Positions 25,028-35,279 are shown, numbered from the stretch's first letter. The stretch: 64,000 nucleotides of DNA from Corynebacterium hylobatis (GCF_003955685.1 NZ_RXHJ01000005.1:62001-126000); one strand, 5' to 3'. Program-made: numbers and translations. Notes: generated from the letters alone by a model not told the origin.

Positions 25028-26266
25028 TCAGTAGGCTGCCCCCACGGCGGTCGCCGCGTTCAAGGGCGCGCCCTCCGGAAGCAACCGGATCACCGGCCAG
25101 GGTGCGGCTGCCGGCTCACCGAGACCCAGCGACTGCAGGTCAGCAGCGTGGGACACGGGGTGACGCAGCCCGGTGGTGTCAATGACGTGGAGACTGTGCC
25201 CGGTGTCCACCGCCACGGCCCCGGGTAGGCTGCTGAGGAACTCGGTTGCCGTCCCCTCTCCCGACAGCGTCACGGGACGGTGCTCCCCGGGCCGCAGGGT
25301 GGTCACCTTCCCCACGTCGGTGGCGCACACCGCAAGTTCCGCCGGGTCGAGCCACAGCGGAGCCACCTCAGGAAGGGACAGGTGGAGCTCCGCGTCCGGG
25401 TGGGCGGAAATTTCTGCACGGGGCACGCTGCGCACCGGCACCCCGGCGTCCGCCAGGATCTCCGCCTGGGTGCCGCTCACAGGGGCGATCCCGTCCGGCA
25501 TCCGGGCCCACCGGCCGGCACCGGTGTCGAGGATCTCTCCGGGCAGCGGGTCCGGCAGGCGCGGCGGCTCCAGTTCTGCCGCGGCGTTGAGCACCTCCAC
25601 GGGAGGTTCCCAGCGCGGGGTGTCCGCAGTGATCCCCAGGGCCCGGCGGATGATGCGCCCCTCCTCTGTCGCCGGGTCCGGCAGCTGCCTGCGCCCGGCG
25701 GTGGTGAGCAGCCACTCCACCCCCTCAGTGGTGGCCAGCACGCCCCGGTGGCCGCCGAGCGGAGTGACGTGGTCCCCCACCGCGACGGTGACGGTGCCGG
25801 AATCCTGACGGTGGCAGGCGGACCAGACCAGATCACCGGCCGGTTCCCCGCCCAGGACCAACGGGGCCGGGTGGATGCCCAGGGGCACACCCCGATCAGT
25901 GGCGGCCAGCAGCTCTGCGCCGATGCGGGCGGGTTCAGCCGGTTCCCCGGCGATGAGCCGGGCGGAGGCGAGGTTGGCCACGGGGTGGACGCGATCATCG
26001 ACACGCACAAACAACGCGCCCTCGGAGGTCTGCAGGATGGGTGCGTCACCCGGATCCGCCGCCGGTCGCAGCCAGGCGAGCAGACCCGCACCCACGGCGA
26101 TGAGGACGGTGGCCACCAGACCGAAGAGCATCGCCCGGTGGCGGGTGGCCAACGGGTCGTGGATCATCCGGATGTCACCGAAGACCAGACCGTGTTCGAC
26201 CCGGCGGCGCAGGAACCGGTGTCCGGTCACCTGCGCCCGGGTAGTGGGCAGCACTGTGGAACTCAT
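25028..26266 (-). CDS. eccB: ESX-4 core component EccB
   Basis: 412 residues. The short N-terminus (TRAQVTGHRFLRRRVEHGLV) and the adjacent HDPLATRHRAM segment are an EccB signature. One transmembrane helix lies near 48-68 (LFGLVATVLIAVGAGLLAWL), and a large outside domain follows with WSACHRQ and CATDVG cysteines. EccB forms the periplasmic part of the type VII core. The start MSSTVL is preferred to an ATG 8 codons earlier because a GGGGGAGA ribosome site precedes it. There is no eccE gene nearby, as in other ESX-4 loci. Confidence 0.93.
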   Translation of the reverse strand: MSSTVLPTTRAQVTGHRFLRRRVEHGLVFGDIRMIHDPLATRHRAMLFGLVATVLIAVGAGLLAWLRPAADPGDAPILQTSEGALFVRVDDRVHPVANLASARLIAGEPAEPARIGAELLAATDRGVPLGIHPAPLVLGGEPAGDLVWSACHRQDSGTVTVAVGDHVTPLGGHRGVLATTEGVEWLLTTAGRRQLPDPATEEGRIIRRALGITADTPRWEPPVEVLNAAAELEPPRLPDPLPGEILDTGAGRWARMPDGIAPVSGTQAEILADAGVPVRSVPRAEISAHPDAELHLSLPEVAPLWLDPAELAVCATDVGKVTTLRPGEHRPVTLSGEGTATEFLSSLPGAVAVDTGHSLHVIDTTGLRHPVSHAADLQSLGLGEPAAAPWPVIRLLPEGAPLNAATAVGAAY

Positions 26267-26324
26267 GTCATCTCCCCCTTGATGACTCAACGCCCCGTGA
26301 CGGGCGGGTTATACCGCCGTCAGA

Positions 26325-28676
26325 CTAAGGCCGGGTCGCGGGGATCTCAACCGGAGCGGGATCCGTCGCGGGGTTGCCGGGGGTTGCCAGGGCATCCTCT
26401 CCACCCTGATCCAGCTTGCTGGGCCGGTGGAAGACGGGGTCACCCCCGGCGTCGAGAAGCAGCGGCGGCAGCTCCTCCGGGGAGTTGCCCGGCTCCCGCA
26501 TCTGTTCCAGCTCCGCGTCGGTGAAGGCCTGGTTGACGGCGAAAACAGCGACGTTCTGGTCCCGGTACACGGGGGTGACGCCAGGGGTCTCCCAGAGCCC
26601 GTCGATCATCTCGAAGCGCGGCTCCTGGAAACCCCAGAAGCTCCACGGGGAGACGAAGTAGAAGTTCACGCCCAACTCCCGGGCGGCCTTGTCCACGTTG
26701 TTGATCTGCTCCGGGTCACCGTGGTTGCCCACCCCGATGAGGTTGGGATGCCAGTAGAGCAGATCCGTGGCCGAGGCCCGGTCGACGTTGGGCCACAGAT
26801 AGTGGCGCATGACCGAGGGCAGACCGTTGTAGGCGTACATCCAGCCGTGGCCGTCGGCGGGTTCACCGAAGATGGTGCCCTCATAGGCGTGCGGCTGCTG
26901 CGCAAGCCACTCGAAGGCCCGGATGTCTGCGGCGTTGACCATACGGTCATCGTGGCGCGGAGCGTTGATCGACCACTCCGCCCCCTCCATGACAGAGTCG
27001 CGGGTCGCCCACACCGCGGTACCGTAACCGGCCCCGATGCCCAGGATGACGGACACCGCGACGGAGACCCGGGTCCACGTGCCGTTCATCCGCAACGGCG
27101 CCAGGCTGATGAGACGGATGAGTACCGCCAGGCCGACTCCCGCGGCGGCGAAGGCGAACATGGCCACCGGCATGACCAGACGGTGCGCCGTGGCGTAGTG
27201 CAGATTGCCGATGATGTTGAGCCAGTCACCCCACGGCTCCTCGAAGAGCCTGAGGGAGTTGGCCGTCATCGCCGCGGAGACGAACCAGAACAGCGGGGCC
27301 CACAGGTTACGGCGCCACAGGATCAGCGCCACACCGCCGATGCCCGCCAGCCACAGCAGCGGCGTCTGGTTGAGGTCCGGGAACATGTCCGTGTGGCGGG
27401 TCTGCATCTCGAAGGCCTTCGCCCACGACTCCGCGCGGGTGACGTCCTCGAAGGCGGTGAAGGACGAGACCTCCTCCCCCTCGCTGGTGCCGCTGAGCAG
27501 CTGCGGCACCAGAATCGCGGTGCCCACGCCACCGGCCAGCGCCAACCAACCGACGTCCTGCAGGCGCACCAGCACCTTCCCGCCGAGGGTCGCCGCCTTC
27601 CGGGAGGGCGCCCACAGCAGATACAGCAGCCACCACAGCGCAAGCGCCAGCACGACGATGGTCACCGCCGAGGGGTGGAGCTGCACCATGCCCGCCAGCG
27701 AGAGCATCGCCGCGAAGGCCGCCACCGGCCGGTAGGGCACATGCATGAACAGCGCCATGACCACACCCGAGGCCGCCACCGCCGCGAGGTAGGGCCAGGC
27801 GCCGACGTAATAACCGATCCACATGAGCACCGGGGAGGCGAAGACGGCGATGCCGCCGATACCTGCCGCCAGCTGGGCCGTCAGGCCACCGCGGCCCACC
27901 ATCTTCCACGCGATCATCGCCACCGACAACGGCAGCAGCATGCCCGGCAGGACGATGCTGGTGAGGTTCAACGCGGCAATCGGACTGATGCCTGCGGCCT
28001 CGCCGACCAGCCCCGCGCCGACGTGCCACGCCGAGGGGTAGTACATGTCGTTGCCGCTCTCGATGTTGCGCAGCTCGCCCTGCCGGGTGGGATCCGCGAT
28101 GCCTTCATCCATGAACCAGCGCACCATCGAGGCGTGCCAGTGCACGTCCCAACCCTGGACGATATTCTCCAGCTCACCCGGCACATCCCGGAAGAACTCC
28201 AGACCGCGGTCGATGAACAGCCACATCCCGGTCAGGGCGCCGGCAGCCGGCAGCAGCCACCCCGGGTCGAGCAGGCCACCCTGGCGGGAACGCCGCGGAG
28301 CTTCCTCCGTGTGCTCCTGGTCCCCTGGAGTCTCCGGAGGTTCACCTTCACCGCTGTCTCCCACCCGGGCGGTGACGCGGCGCGCGCGGCGCCGGCCCAG
28401 CAGCAGGAAAGCCCCCCGCCACAGGGCGGCCAGCACGAGGACCACCAGCCAGAACGCCAGGAACGTCCCCCACGTGTAACGGATCTCCATCTGCCCCAGG
28501 GCCCACGCCCCCAGCCCGAAGATACCGAAGCTCACCGGTACCGAGGAGGCGACCGCCCACGGCAACCTCAGTCCCGACGCCCAGCCCAGGATCGCACCCG
28601 GCACGCTGAACACCAGGGCTGCGACGAGCACCAGCGGGAACATCTCCACCCCAGACACCAGCCTTTCCGGCCTCAT
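26325..28676 (-). CDS. Large multi-pass membrane protein, DUF6541-like
   Basis: 783 residues. Three helices in the first 100 residues, then a charged cytoplasmic loop (about 95-130). About ten more helices follow to residue 540, and the C-terminal about 230 residues are hydrophilic with WxNAPRHDDRMVNA and FYFVSPWSFWGFQEP. The layout (membrane core with a large terminal domain) and motifs such as YYPSAWHVGAGL and QLHPSA recall actinobacterial DUF6541 and GT-C-like glycosyltransferases. The family assignment is from memory. It lies between eccB and truA. A role in envelope polysaccharide assembly is possible but not shown. Confidence 0.7.
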   Translation of the reverse strand: MRPERLVSGVEMFPLVLVAALVFSVPGAILGWASGLRLPWAVASSVPVSFGIFGLGAWALGQMEIRYTWGTFLAFWLVVLVLAALWRGAFLLLGRRRARRVTARVGDSGEGEPPETPGDQEHTEEAPRRSRQGGLLDPGWLLPAAGALTGMWLFIDRGLEFFRDVPGELENIVQGWDVHWHASMVRWFMDEGIADPTRQGELRNIESGNDMYYPSAWHVGAGLVGEAAGISPIAALNLTSIVLPGMLLPLSVAMIAWKMVGRGGLTAQLAAGIGGIAVFASPVLMWIGYYVGAWPYLAAVAASGVVMALFMHVPYRPVAAFAAMLSLAGMVQLHPSAVTIVVLALALWWLLYLLWAPSRKAATLGGKVLVRLQDVGWLALAGGVGTAILVPQLLSGTSEGEEVSSFTAFEDVTRAESWAKAFEMQTRHTDMFPDLNQTPLLWLAGIGGVALILWRRNLWAPLFWFVSAAMTANSLRLFEEPWGDWLNIIGNLHYATAHRLVMPVAMFAFAAAGVGLAVLIRLISLAPLRMNGTWTRVSVAVSVILGIGAGYGTAVWATRDSVMEGAEWSINAPRHDDRMVNAADIRAFEWLAQQPHAYEGTIFGEPADGHGWMYAYNGLPSVMRHYLWPNVDRASATDLLYWHPNLIGVGNHGDPEQINNVDKAARELGVNFYFVSPWSFWGFQEPRFEMIDGLWETPGVTPVYRDQNVAVFAVNQAFTDAELEQMREPGNSPEELPPLLLDAGGDPVFHRPSKLDQGGEDALATPGNPATDPAPVEIPATRP

Positions 28677-28777
28677 ATTAGGACCAACTCACGGCACAGA
28701 CCGTTCAAACAAAGCCTGAGTCTACAACTCACGCCTTCACAGGCCCCTCACGGACTCACCCAAGTGGCATCAAAGTC

Positions 28778-29638
28778 CTAGAGCTTACGCCTGTCACGGG
28801 TGATGTATGCTCGCCCGGCCAGCTCATCATCGGCCGGGTAGTCCACGCCGACGAGGCTCAGCCCCTTCGCCGGGGCCAGGGGGATGATCGGCGAGCGCTC
28901 ATTCTCCTGCAGCAGCTGCCCGGGCAGCTCCGCTTCCCGACGCCCCTCCCCCACCGTCAGGCACGTGCCCACCAGGGAGCGCACCATGTTCCAGCAGAAC
29001 GCGTCCGCGCTCACGTGGGCCTCGTAGAGCTGCGGCTCCAGAGAAGTGGAGACGTCGTGCCAGGTGAAGGCCTGCAGCTCCCGGATGGTGGTGGCGTGCG
29101 GCCTGGCCTTGCAGAAGGCAGCGAAATCGTGCAGGCCCACCAGCACGTCAGCGGCCGCCTGCATGACCCCGATGTCCACCGGCTTCGGCCAGTGCGCCGT
29201 GTCCCGGGCCCGGGTGGGCAGCGGACCCCGGGGGTGGGTGGTCAGCCGGTAGACGTAATGACGGCGCAGCGCCGCGAACCGGGCGTCGAAACCATCGGGG
29301 GCGAAGGTGATGGCGTGGACCCGGACATCGTCGGGCAACAGACGCGCCAGCCGACGGACCAGCCGCATGGGGTCCCCGTCGATGGTGCGCTGCTGCAGGC
29401 GGTCCGCCGGCACATCGAGGTGGGCCACCTGCCAGGCGGCGTGCACACCGGCGTCGGTGCGACCGGCGACGGTGAGGACGGCGTCGATACGCAGGATCAG
29501 CGACAACGCCTCCTCCAGCACCCCCTGCACGGTGCGCAGCGGCGGGGCACCGTCCTGTGCCTTCTGGCGAGCCCAGCCGTGGAAGTCGGTGCCGTCGTAG
29601 GCCAGGTCGAGCCGGAGGCGGATGAGATCAGTGTCCAT
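28778..29638 (-). CDS. truA: tRNA pseudouridine(38-40) synthase TruA
   Basis: 286 residues. It modifies U38-U40 in the anticodon arm. The catalytic Asp is in GRTDAGVHA, with [14 protein letters not shown] at the N-terminus and [11 protein letters not shown] at the C-terminus. ATG 29638 fits the family N-terminus; the open frame upstream is Pro/Arg-rich noise through the rplQ terminator. It follows rplQ, as in mycobacteria, but behind a terminator. Confidence 0.95.
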   Translation of the reverse strand: MDTDLIRLRLDLAYDGTDFHGWARQKAQDGAPPLRTVQGVLEEALSLILRIDAVLTVAGRTDAGVHAAWQVAHLDVPADRLQQRTIDGDPMRLVRRLARLLPDDVRVHAITFAPDGFDARFAALRRHYVYRLTTHPRGPLPTRARDTAHWPKPVDIGVMQAAADVLVGLHDFAAFCKARPHATTIRELQAFTWHDVSTSLEPQLYEAHVSADAFCWNMVRSLVGTCLTVGEGRREAELPGQLLQENERSPIIPLAPAKGLSLVGVDYPADDELAGRAYITRDRRKL

Positions 29639-29680
29639 GATGGGAACCAAGGTTACCGGCTGCGGGAGGGGGAAAGGCGC

Positions 29681-29718
29681 AGCGCCCCTCCTCCCGCTGA
29701 TGCGGGGGAAGGGGCGCT
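29681..29718 (-). terminator. Terminator after rplQ
   Basis: A 17-bp stem (29681-29697 with 29702-29718, one mismatch and one wobble) and a TGAT loop, between rplQ and truA. The downstream U-run is weak (TTT). Confidence 0.7.
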
Positions 29719-29744
29719 GTGGTGGTGCCGGGTGGGACCGCGAA

Positions 29745-30332
29745 CTACTTGTTCTCGGTCTCCTCGGACTTGACCTCGGCCTCGGCCTCGGCAACGGAGC
29801 CCTCCTGGGCCGGAGCCTCAGCAGAGACGTCGCCCTCGGCGGGCTCGGTCGGATCTGCGGCGGTGTCCTCGGCATTGACCTCGACGTTCTCAGCCGGGAT
29901 CTCCTCGGCCGCTTCCTCAGCGGCCTTCTTGGAGGCGGCCGCGCGGGTGGCGCGGGAAGCCTCGGAGCTCACGGTCTCCTCGAGAACGAGGGAGATCTGG
30001 GACATCGGGGCGTTGTCACCGGCGCGGTTCTCGAGCTTGATGATGCGGGTGTAGCCACCATCACGGTTCTCGAACTTCGGGGCCAGCTCGTTGAAGAGGT
30101 AGGCCACGACGTCCTTCTGCGGAACATCGGCGAGCACCTGACGGCGGGCGTTGACGGAACCGTCCTTGGCCTTGGTGATCAGCTTCTCCACGTAGGGACG
30201 CAGGGTCTTGGCCTTCGCGTCGGTGGTCTTGATAGCACCGTGCTCGAACAGCGCGGCAGCCAGGTTAGAGAGGATCTTCTTCTGGTTGCTTGCGCCGCCG
30301 CCGAGACGGGTGCCCTTCTTGGGGGTAGGCAT
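29745..30332 (-). CDS. rplQ: 50S ribosomal protein L17
   Basis: 195 residues. The core (1-120) opens [21 protein letters not shown] and has [17 protein letters not shown]. The last 75 residues are a low-complexity acidic tail of Glu/Ala/Asp, longer than in most bacteria but seen in corynebacteria. It ends the infA-rpsM-rpsK-rpsD-rpoA-rplQ series. Confidence 0.97.
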   Translation of the reverse strand: MPTPKKGTRLGGGASNQKKILSNLAAALFEHGAIKTTDAKAKTLRPYVEKLITKAKDGSVNARRQVLADVPQKDVVAYLFNELAPKFENRDGGYTRIIKLENRAGDNAPMSQISLVLEETVSSEASRATRAAASKKAAEEAAEEIPAENVEVNAEDTAADPTEPAEGDVSAEAPAQEGSVAEAEAEVKSEETENK

Positions 30333-30406
30333 GTTGGTACTCCTCGGGTACGTGTGTGTTGAGCGCGTGGGCGCCCGGCGTCAGTGCCGGGGCCCGGCTG
30401 GGCGTG

Positions 30407-31432
30407 CTACTCGGAATCCTCGGCTGCGTCTCCGTCGTTGTCGACGAAGTCGCCGGTCTCGGCGTCGTAGCCTTCCAGGGTGGAGGGATCGAAATCCTCA
30501 GGGGCATCCTTCAGGGTCAGACCCAGGCCGGCGAGCTTGATCTTCACTTCGTTTATGGACTTCTGACCGAAGTTGCGGATGTCCAGCAGATCTGATTCGG
30601 TGCACTCTGCGAGCTCACCGACGGTGTGGATCTCCTGACGCTTCAGGCAGTTGTACGAACGGACAGAGAAGTTCAGGTCCTCGATCGGCATACCGTAGGC
30701 GGCGATGTACTCGGTCTCCTGCGGGGAGGGTCCGATCTCGATGCCTTCGGCGGCGGTGTTGAGCTCACGGGCGAGGCCGAAGAGCTCGACGAGGGTCTTG
30801 CCTGCGGAGGCGACTGCATCGCGGGCGGTGATGGAGTTCTTGGTCTCGACGTCGATGATCAGCTTGTCGAAGTCCGTGCGCTGCTCGACACGGGTGGCCT
30901 CGACCTTGTAGGTGACCTTCAGCACCGGGGAGTAGATCTGGTCGACCGGGATCCGGCCGATGTCTCCGCCGCCGCCGGTGATGGACGCCGGAACGTAGCC
31001 ACGGCCACGCTCCACGATCAGCTCGATGTCCAGACGTGCCTGCTCATTGAGGGTCGCGATGTGCATCTCCGGGTTATGGATCTCCACACCGGCCGGCGGC
31101 TGAATGTCGCCGGCGGTGACCTCTCCCGGGCCTTCCTTGCTCAGGTACATGACCACCGGCTCGTCGGAGTCGGAGGACAGGACCAGACCCTTGATGTTGA
31201 GGATGATCTCGGAGACATCCTCCTTCACACCGTTGATCGTGGTGAACTCGTGGAGCACACCATCGATCTTGACGGAGGTGACGGCTGCGCCCGGGATGGA
31301 CGACAGCAGGGTACGGCGCAGCGAGTTGCCGAGGGTGTAGCCGAAACCGGGCTCGAGCGGCTCAATGACGAACCGGGAACGAGCAGAGTCGATGTACTCC
31401 TCGGTGAGCACAGGACGCTGGGAAATGAGCAT
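30407..31432 (-). CDS. rpoA: RNA polymerase alpha subunit
   Basis: 341 residues. The N-terminal assembly domain includes [25 protein letters not shown]. The C-terminal DNA- and activator-binding domain lies at about 245-310 ([22 protein letters not shown]) with the two helix-hairpin-helix motifs. An acidic tail ends it ([17 protein letters not shown]). It follows rpsD, with a hairpin in the gap. Confidence 0.98.
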   Translation of the reverse strand: MLISQRPVLTEEYIDSARSRFVIEPLEPGFGYTLGNSLRRTLLSSIPGAAVTSVKIDGVLHEFTTINGVKEDVSEIILNIKGLVLSSDSDEPVVMYLSKEGPGEVTAGDIQPPAGVEIHNPEMHIATLNEQARLDIELIVERGRGYVPASITGGGGDIGRIPVDQIYSPVLKVTYKVEATRVEQRTDFDKLIIDVETKNSITARDAVASAGKTLVELFGLARELNTAAEGIEIGPSPQETEYIAAYGMPIEDLNFSVRSYNCLKRQEIHTVGELAECTESDLLDIRNFGQKSINEVKIKLAGLGLTLKDAPEDFDPSTLEGYDAETGDFVDNDGDAAEDSE

Positions 31433-31506
31433 GAGACTCTCCTTTGTCGACGCCCGCTATTTGACGTCGTTGAAGAAAATGAGGATTGCAGTTGAGAGGA
31501 TTCCAA

Positions 31507-31532
31507 CCCGGACCGGCGTGCGCCGGTCCGGG
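31507..31532 (-). terminator. Hairpin between rpsD and rpoA
   Basis: A perfect 11-bp stem (31507-31517 with 31522-31532) and a 4-nt loop, 8 bp after the rpsD stop. No U-run follows. It may be a partial attenuator or an RNA-stability element that sets rpoA level relative to the ribosomal genes. Confidence 0.5.
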
Positions 31533-31539
31533 TGAAGAA

Positions 31540-32145
31540 TTACTTCGAGTAGAACTCGACGATGAGCTGCTCCTGCAGCGGAACGTCGATCTGGGCGCGC
31601 TCGGGCAGCTGGTGCACGAGGGTGCGCAGGGTGGACGGAACGACCTGCAGCCAGGCCGGGACAACGGCGTCGATGAGGGAGTCCTGTGCCTCCTCGAACC
31701 AGATCATCTGGCGGGACTTGTCACGCACGTCGATGATGTCGTACTGCGACACCTGGTAGGACGGGACGTTGACCTTCTTGCCGTTGACCAGGAAGTGGCC
31801 GTGGGACACCAGCTGGCGGGCCTGACGACGGGTCTTGGCCAGTCCGGCACGGTAGACGACGTTGTCGAGGCGGGACTCCAGCAGGATGACCAGGTTGTCG
31901 CCGGTCTTACCCGGACGACGGTTGGCCTCGGCGTAGTAGCGACGGAACTGCTTCTCCATCACGCCGTAGGTGAAACGAGCCTTCTGCTTCTCCTGCAGCT
32001 GCAGGAGGTACTCGGACTCCTTGATGCGGGCGCGGCCAGCCTGACCCGGGGGGTAGGGGCGACGCTCAAACGCCATGTCTCCGCCGACAAGGTCGACGCG
32101 GAGGCGGCGGGACTTACGGGTTACAGGACCGGTATAACGAGCCAT
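31540..32145 (-). CDS. rpsD: 30S ribosomal protein S4
   Basis: 201 residues. S4 binds 16S rRNA early in assembly and often represses its own operon. The S4 RNA-binding domain is RLDNVVYRAGLAKTRRQARQ near residues 92-111. No zinc-type Cys cluster is present in the N-terminus (ARYTGPVTRKSRRL), so it is the C-minus form. Confidence 0.97.
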   Translation of the reverse strand: MARYTGPVTRKSRRLRVDLVGGDMAFERRPYPPGQAGRARIKESEYLLQLQEKQKARFTYGVMEKQFRRYYAEANRRPGKTGDNLVILLESRLDNVVYRAGLAKTRRQARQLVSHGHFLVNGKKVNVPSYQVSQYDIIDVRDKSRQMIWFEEAQDSLIDAVVPAWLQVVPSTLRTLVHQLPERAQIDVPLQEQLIVEFYSK

Positions 32146-32166
32146 ATCTGCTTACCTCTTCCTTTC

Positions 32167-32571
32167 TTAGACGCGACGACGCTTGGCCGGACGGCAGCCG
32201 TTGTGCGGCTGGGGGGTCACGTCCGAGATGGAGGACACCTCAAGGCCGGCGGCCTGGAGGGAACGGATTGCGGTCTCGCGGCCCGAACCCGGGCCCTTGA
32301 CGAACACGTCGACCTTCTTCATGCCGTGGTCCATTGCCTTGCGGGCAGCGTTCTCGGCGGCCATCTGTGCGGCGAACGGGGTGGACTTACGGGAGCCCTT
32401 GAACCCGACGTGGCCGGAGGATGCCCAGGAGATCACAGCACCGGAGGCGTCCGTGATGGACACGATGGTGTTGTTGAAGGTGGACTTGATGTAGGCGTGG
32501 CCCTGGGCCACGTTCTTCTTTACGACGCGACGGCCGGTACGGCGTGCGCCAGAGCGAGTCTTCGGAGGCAT
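32167..32571 (-). CDS. rpsK: 30S ribosomal protein S11
   Basis: 134 residues. Family motifs are [41 protein letters not shown] and a C-terminal [12 protein letters not shown]. It forms part of the 30S platform. It lies 3 bp behind rpsM and is co-transcribed. Confidence 0.98.
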   Translation of the reverse strand: MPPKTRSGARRTGRRVVKKNVAQGHAYIKSTFNNTIVSITDASGAVISWASSGHVGFKGSRKSTPFAAQMAAENAARKAMDHGMKKVDVFVKGPGSGRETAIRSLQAAGLEVSSISDVTPQPHNGCRPAKRRRV

Positions 32572-32574
32572 ATT

Positions 32575-32943
32575 CTACTTCTTCTTTCCGGCGATCGTCT
32601 TCTTCGGACCCTTACGCGTACGTGCGTTGGTCTTGGTGCGCTGGCCCCGGACGGGCAGGCCACGACGGTGGCGCAGGCCCTGGTAGGAGCCGATCTCAAT
32701 CTTGCGACGAATATCAGCCTGAACCTCGCGGCGGAGGTCACCCTCGACCTTCCAGGAGGTTTCGATGACGTCACGGAGAGCGGCAACCTGATCATCGGTC
32801 AGGTTGTCGGTGCGCAGGTCGGGAGAGACGCCGGTCTCCTCGAGAAGCTTGGCGGCACGGGCGGGCCCGATGCCGTAGATGTAAGTGAGTGCAACCTCCA
32901 TGCGCTTGTTGCGCGGGAGGTCAACACCAGCAAGACGTGCCAT
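32575..32943 (-). CDS. rpsM: 30S ribosomal protein S13
   Basis: 122 residues. [22 protein letters not shown] at the N-terminus, [17 protein letters not shown] near 88-104 and a basic KKTIAGKKK tail that contacts the P-site tRNA. No rpmJ (L36) gene is present between it and infA, where many bacteria have it. Confidence 0.98.
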   Translation of the reverse strand: MARLAGVDLPRNKRMEVALTYIYGIGPARAAKLLEETGVSPDLRTDNLTDDQVAALRDVIETSWKVEGDLRREVQADIRRKIEIGSYQGLRHRRGLPVRGQRTKTNARTRKGPKKTIAGKKK

Positions 32944-33145
32944 GTGGTACGTACCTTTCGGGTTGTTACGGTGGTTTTCTCCCTACTCATCCCCACCAGA
33001 CGGTGCTTTTCCCGGACCGATGACCGGGCGATGGACCGTGATTCGTGGGGCTCCAGCCACCGTGGCCGAAGGTGAGTGTGACACTCGCAGGGGCGGCGTT
33101 GAGCAACCCCGCGGCGAATGCCGTGGAGTAGGGAGGCGGTTTGCT

Positions 33146-33364
33146 TTACTTGTAGCGGTAGACGATGCGTCCGCGGGTCAGGTCGTACGGAGACAGCTCC
33201 ACAACGACGCGATCCTCGGGCAGGATACGGATGTAGTGCTGGCGCATCTTGCCACTGATGTGAGCGAGAACCTTGTGCCCGTTGTCGAGCTCGACACGGA
33301 ACATTGCATTCGGCAGGGGCTCGACAATGCGACCCTCAACCTCGATGGCGCCTTCCTTAGCCAT
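33146..33364 (-). CDS. infA: Translation initiation factor IF-1
   Basis: 72 residues, S1/OB fold: [40 protein letters not shown] and [18 protein letters not shown] 33364 follows GGAGGATATGG, and an upstream ATG three codons earlier lies in that ribosome site. It starts the rpsM to rplQ series; the 202-bp gap to rpsM holds no gene. Confidence 0.97.
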   Translation of the reverse strand: MAKEGAIEVEGRIVEPLPNAMFRVELDNGHKVLAHISGKMRQHYIRILPEDRVVVELSPYDLTRGRIVYRYK

Positions 33365-33427
33365 ATCCTCCACATTCCCGGAGTCGGCTCAGGGCCGGCC
33401 CCTTAGTTTTCCACTGCAAAAGGGTGG

Positions 33428-33459
33428 CATAACGCGAACTGCGTATACACCATTGTCAA
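33428..33459 (-). promoter_or_regulatory. Candidate infA promoter
   Basis: On the minus strand TTGACA (33459-33454) is followed after 19-20 bp by CGTTAT or GTTATG (33434-33428). The region between the ldt terminator and infA is AT-rich for this genome. Confidence 0.4.
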
Positions 33460-33553
33460 AGGTTACACGCGCGGGTCCTAAATACCAAACAACCGGTGAA
33501 CCGACAACATTGACCCGTCCTTCTTTTTCCCGCAGGTCACCCCTGCCAGGCAG

Positions 33554-33626
33554 GGCCGGGAACAGCAGAGAGGGACTCGGCTGACGCCGGGCCCCTCTCC
33601 TGTTCTCTGTGTTCTGCTGTTCGGCC
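33554..33626 (-). terminator. Terminator after the L,D-transpeptidase gene... reading into infA gap
   Basis: A long imperfect hairpin: the outer arms GAACAGCAGA/TCTGCTGTTC (33560-33569 with 33613-33622) enclose GAGAGGG/CCCTCTC. It follows the transpeptidase stop at 33631. A small extra hairpin CCCTGCCAGGCAGGG lies at 33541-33555. Confidence 0.6.
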
Positions 33627-33630
33627 GGTA

Positions 33631-34335
33631 CTAGTAGATGAAGACCTTGTCGCCGATCTGCAGGTCGTTGAAGTACGTCACGGCGTCGTTGGGGTTGAGG
33701 CGGATGCAGCCCGCAGACTCGTAGGCCAGGTTGCCCTGGTGGAAGGCATGGCCGTTGTAGGTGAAGTACACGGCGTAGGGCATCGGGGCGTTGTTGAAGA
33801 TGTAGGACACCTCGTCCTTGACCTTACGGTTGACCCAGAAGGTGCCGCGCGGGGTCTCCTGGCCCGGCTTACCCGGAGCATGGGCGACGGGGCCGTAGTA
33901 GACCTGACCATTGTTCTGCAGCCAGGTACGGCGGCCATCAATGTCGACGCAGACCTTGGCGTCCGCCGGGCAGGGGCCGGTGTTCATCGCCGGGGTGCCC
34001 ACGGGCGCGGGTGCCGGCTGCGGCTTCGGACGGGCGGCCTCGGTGCGCTGGTTGATCAGGCCCGGGAACGCGCTCTCAATGGCTGCGTCATAGGCCCCGC
34101 GTACGGCATTGGCCGCCTGCGGGTGCAGTGCGGAGGTCTGCTGGTGGATCTGGGTGCGGGTGCTCCATGCCGAATCACGCAGATCCTGCTGTGAAGAACC
34201 CACCGCGTCGGCGACGTTCGAAGAGGCATCCGGCAGGGCGGGCTGCGCCTGCGCGGCCACAGGGGCAACGAGCAGCGTTGCGGCGGCTGCGACAGAGGCG
34301 AGGAGGCCGGTGAGGCGACGGGAGATGGAACTCAT
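33631..34335 (-). CDS. Secreted L,D-transpeptidase (YkuD family)
   Basis: 234 residues. The signal peptide (about 1-30; LTGLLASVAAAATLLVAPVAAQA) is followed by a helical and Pro-rich linker to about 115. The YkuD catalytic domain carries HAFHQGNLAYESAGCIRL with the active Cys in SAGCIRL. It should form 3-3 cross-links or attach ligands to meso-DAP in peptidoglycan. The start MSSISR leaves a proper signal peptide; 22 extra codons upstream are unsupported. CPADAKVC offers a possible disulfide before the domain. Confidence 0.9.
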   Translation of the reverse strand: MSSISRRLTGLLASVAAAATLLVAPVAAQAQPALPDASSNVADAVGSSQQDLRDSAWSTRTQIHQQTSALHPQAANAVRGAYDAAIESAFPGLINQRTEAARPKPQPAPAPVGTPAMNTGPCPADAKVCVDIDGRRTWLQNNGQVYYGPVAHAPGKPGQETPRGTFWVNRKVKDEVSYIFNNAPMPYAVYFTYNGHAFHQGNLAYESAGCIRLNPNDAVTYFNDLQIGDKVFIY

Positions 34336-34397
34336 GCCCTGAAGTATAAGCCCCCACAACCGATTCCACCGGCTGAAACCCCATTGTGGGGTTGGTC

Positions 34398-35192
34398 TCA
34401 CCTGCGGGGAGTGAGGATCCGTGGGCCGTTCTCAGTCGCGGCGACGGTGTGCTCCCAGTGGGCGGAGAAGGAACCGTCGAGGGTGACCACGGTCCAGTCA
34501 TCGTCGAGCACCGCGGAATCAGTCGTGCCCAGGGTGAGCATCGGCTCGATGGCGAGCACTGAACCTGCCTGGATGAGCGGTCCCCGGCCGGCACGTCCCT
34601 CATTGGCCAGATAAGGCTCCTCGTGCATCTCACGGCCGATGCCGTGGCCGCCGTAGCCGTCGACGATCCCGAGCTTCACGCCGAATTTCTCCTCGGCGCG
34701 CCGGGTGGCGGTCTCCAGGGCGTGGGAGACGTCCGTGAGGCGGTTGCCGGGCACCATCGCCTTCAGCCCCTCGGCCAGTACCCATTCGGTGGCCTGATTG
34801 AGCTTCTCCACGTCCTCGTCCACCTCCCCGATACCGAAGGACCACGCCGAGTCCCCCACCCAGCCGTCGAGCGTGGCACCACAGTCGATGGAGATCAGGT
34901 CGCCCGACTCGAGGATGTCCTCATCGGTGGGGATGCCGTGGACGATGACGTCGTTGACCGAGGAGCAGATCGATCCCGGGAAACCCTGGTAACCGAGGAA
35001 ACTGGGGACTGCCCCGGCATCGCGGATGACGGCCTCGGCGACCCGGTCGAGTTCGAGGGTGTTCACCCCCGGCCCCGCTGCGGCCTTCACGGCCTGCAGT
35101 GCGCGGCCGACGACCTCGCCGGCGGCCTGCATGGCGTCGAGTTCGCCCGGTGTCTTCGCCGGGATGGCGCGGCGCTTGGAACGGAATCCCAT
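34398..35192 (-). CDS. map: Methionine aminopeptidase, type I
   Basis: 264 residues. It removes N-terminal Met from new proteins. Metal ligands are in [18 protein letters not shown] (two Asp), [15 protein letters not shown] (His), AIEPMLTLG (Glu) and HWEHTVA (Glu). The [10 protein letters not shown] motif holds the substrate His. It follows secY-adk as in many bacteria. Confidence 0.96.
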   Translation of the reverse strand: MGFRSKRRAIPAKTPGELDAMQAAGEVVGRALQAVKAAAGPGVNTLELDRVAEAVIRDAGAVPSFLGYQGFPGSICSSVNDVIVHGIPTDEDILESGDLISIDCGATLDGWVGDSAWSFGIGEVDEDVEKLNQATEWVLAEGLKAMVPGNRLTDVSHALETATRRAEEKFGVKLGIVDGYGGHGIGREMHEEPYLANEGRAGRGPLIQAGSVLAIEPMLTLGTTDSAVLDDDWTVVTLDGSFSAHWEHTVAATENGPRILTPRR

Positions 35193-35279
35193 GGTGTGTG
35201 CTCCTGACAGCAGAAAAGGGGGAAGGGCCGCGGCCCGGGTCTTCTTCCGGAACGCGGCCCCCTGGGGAACGGGCAGAGG

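Noticed and set aside
26427..28781. 784-codon plus-strand frame opposite the large membrane protein
   Set aside because: Composition is His/Arg/Gln/Gly repeats typical of a shadow frame; the minus-strand protein has clear helices.
32944..33145. Search for rpmJ (L36) between infA and rpsM
   Set aside because: No L36-like Cys-rich peptide in any frame of this gap.
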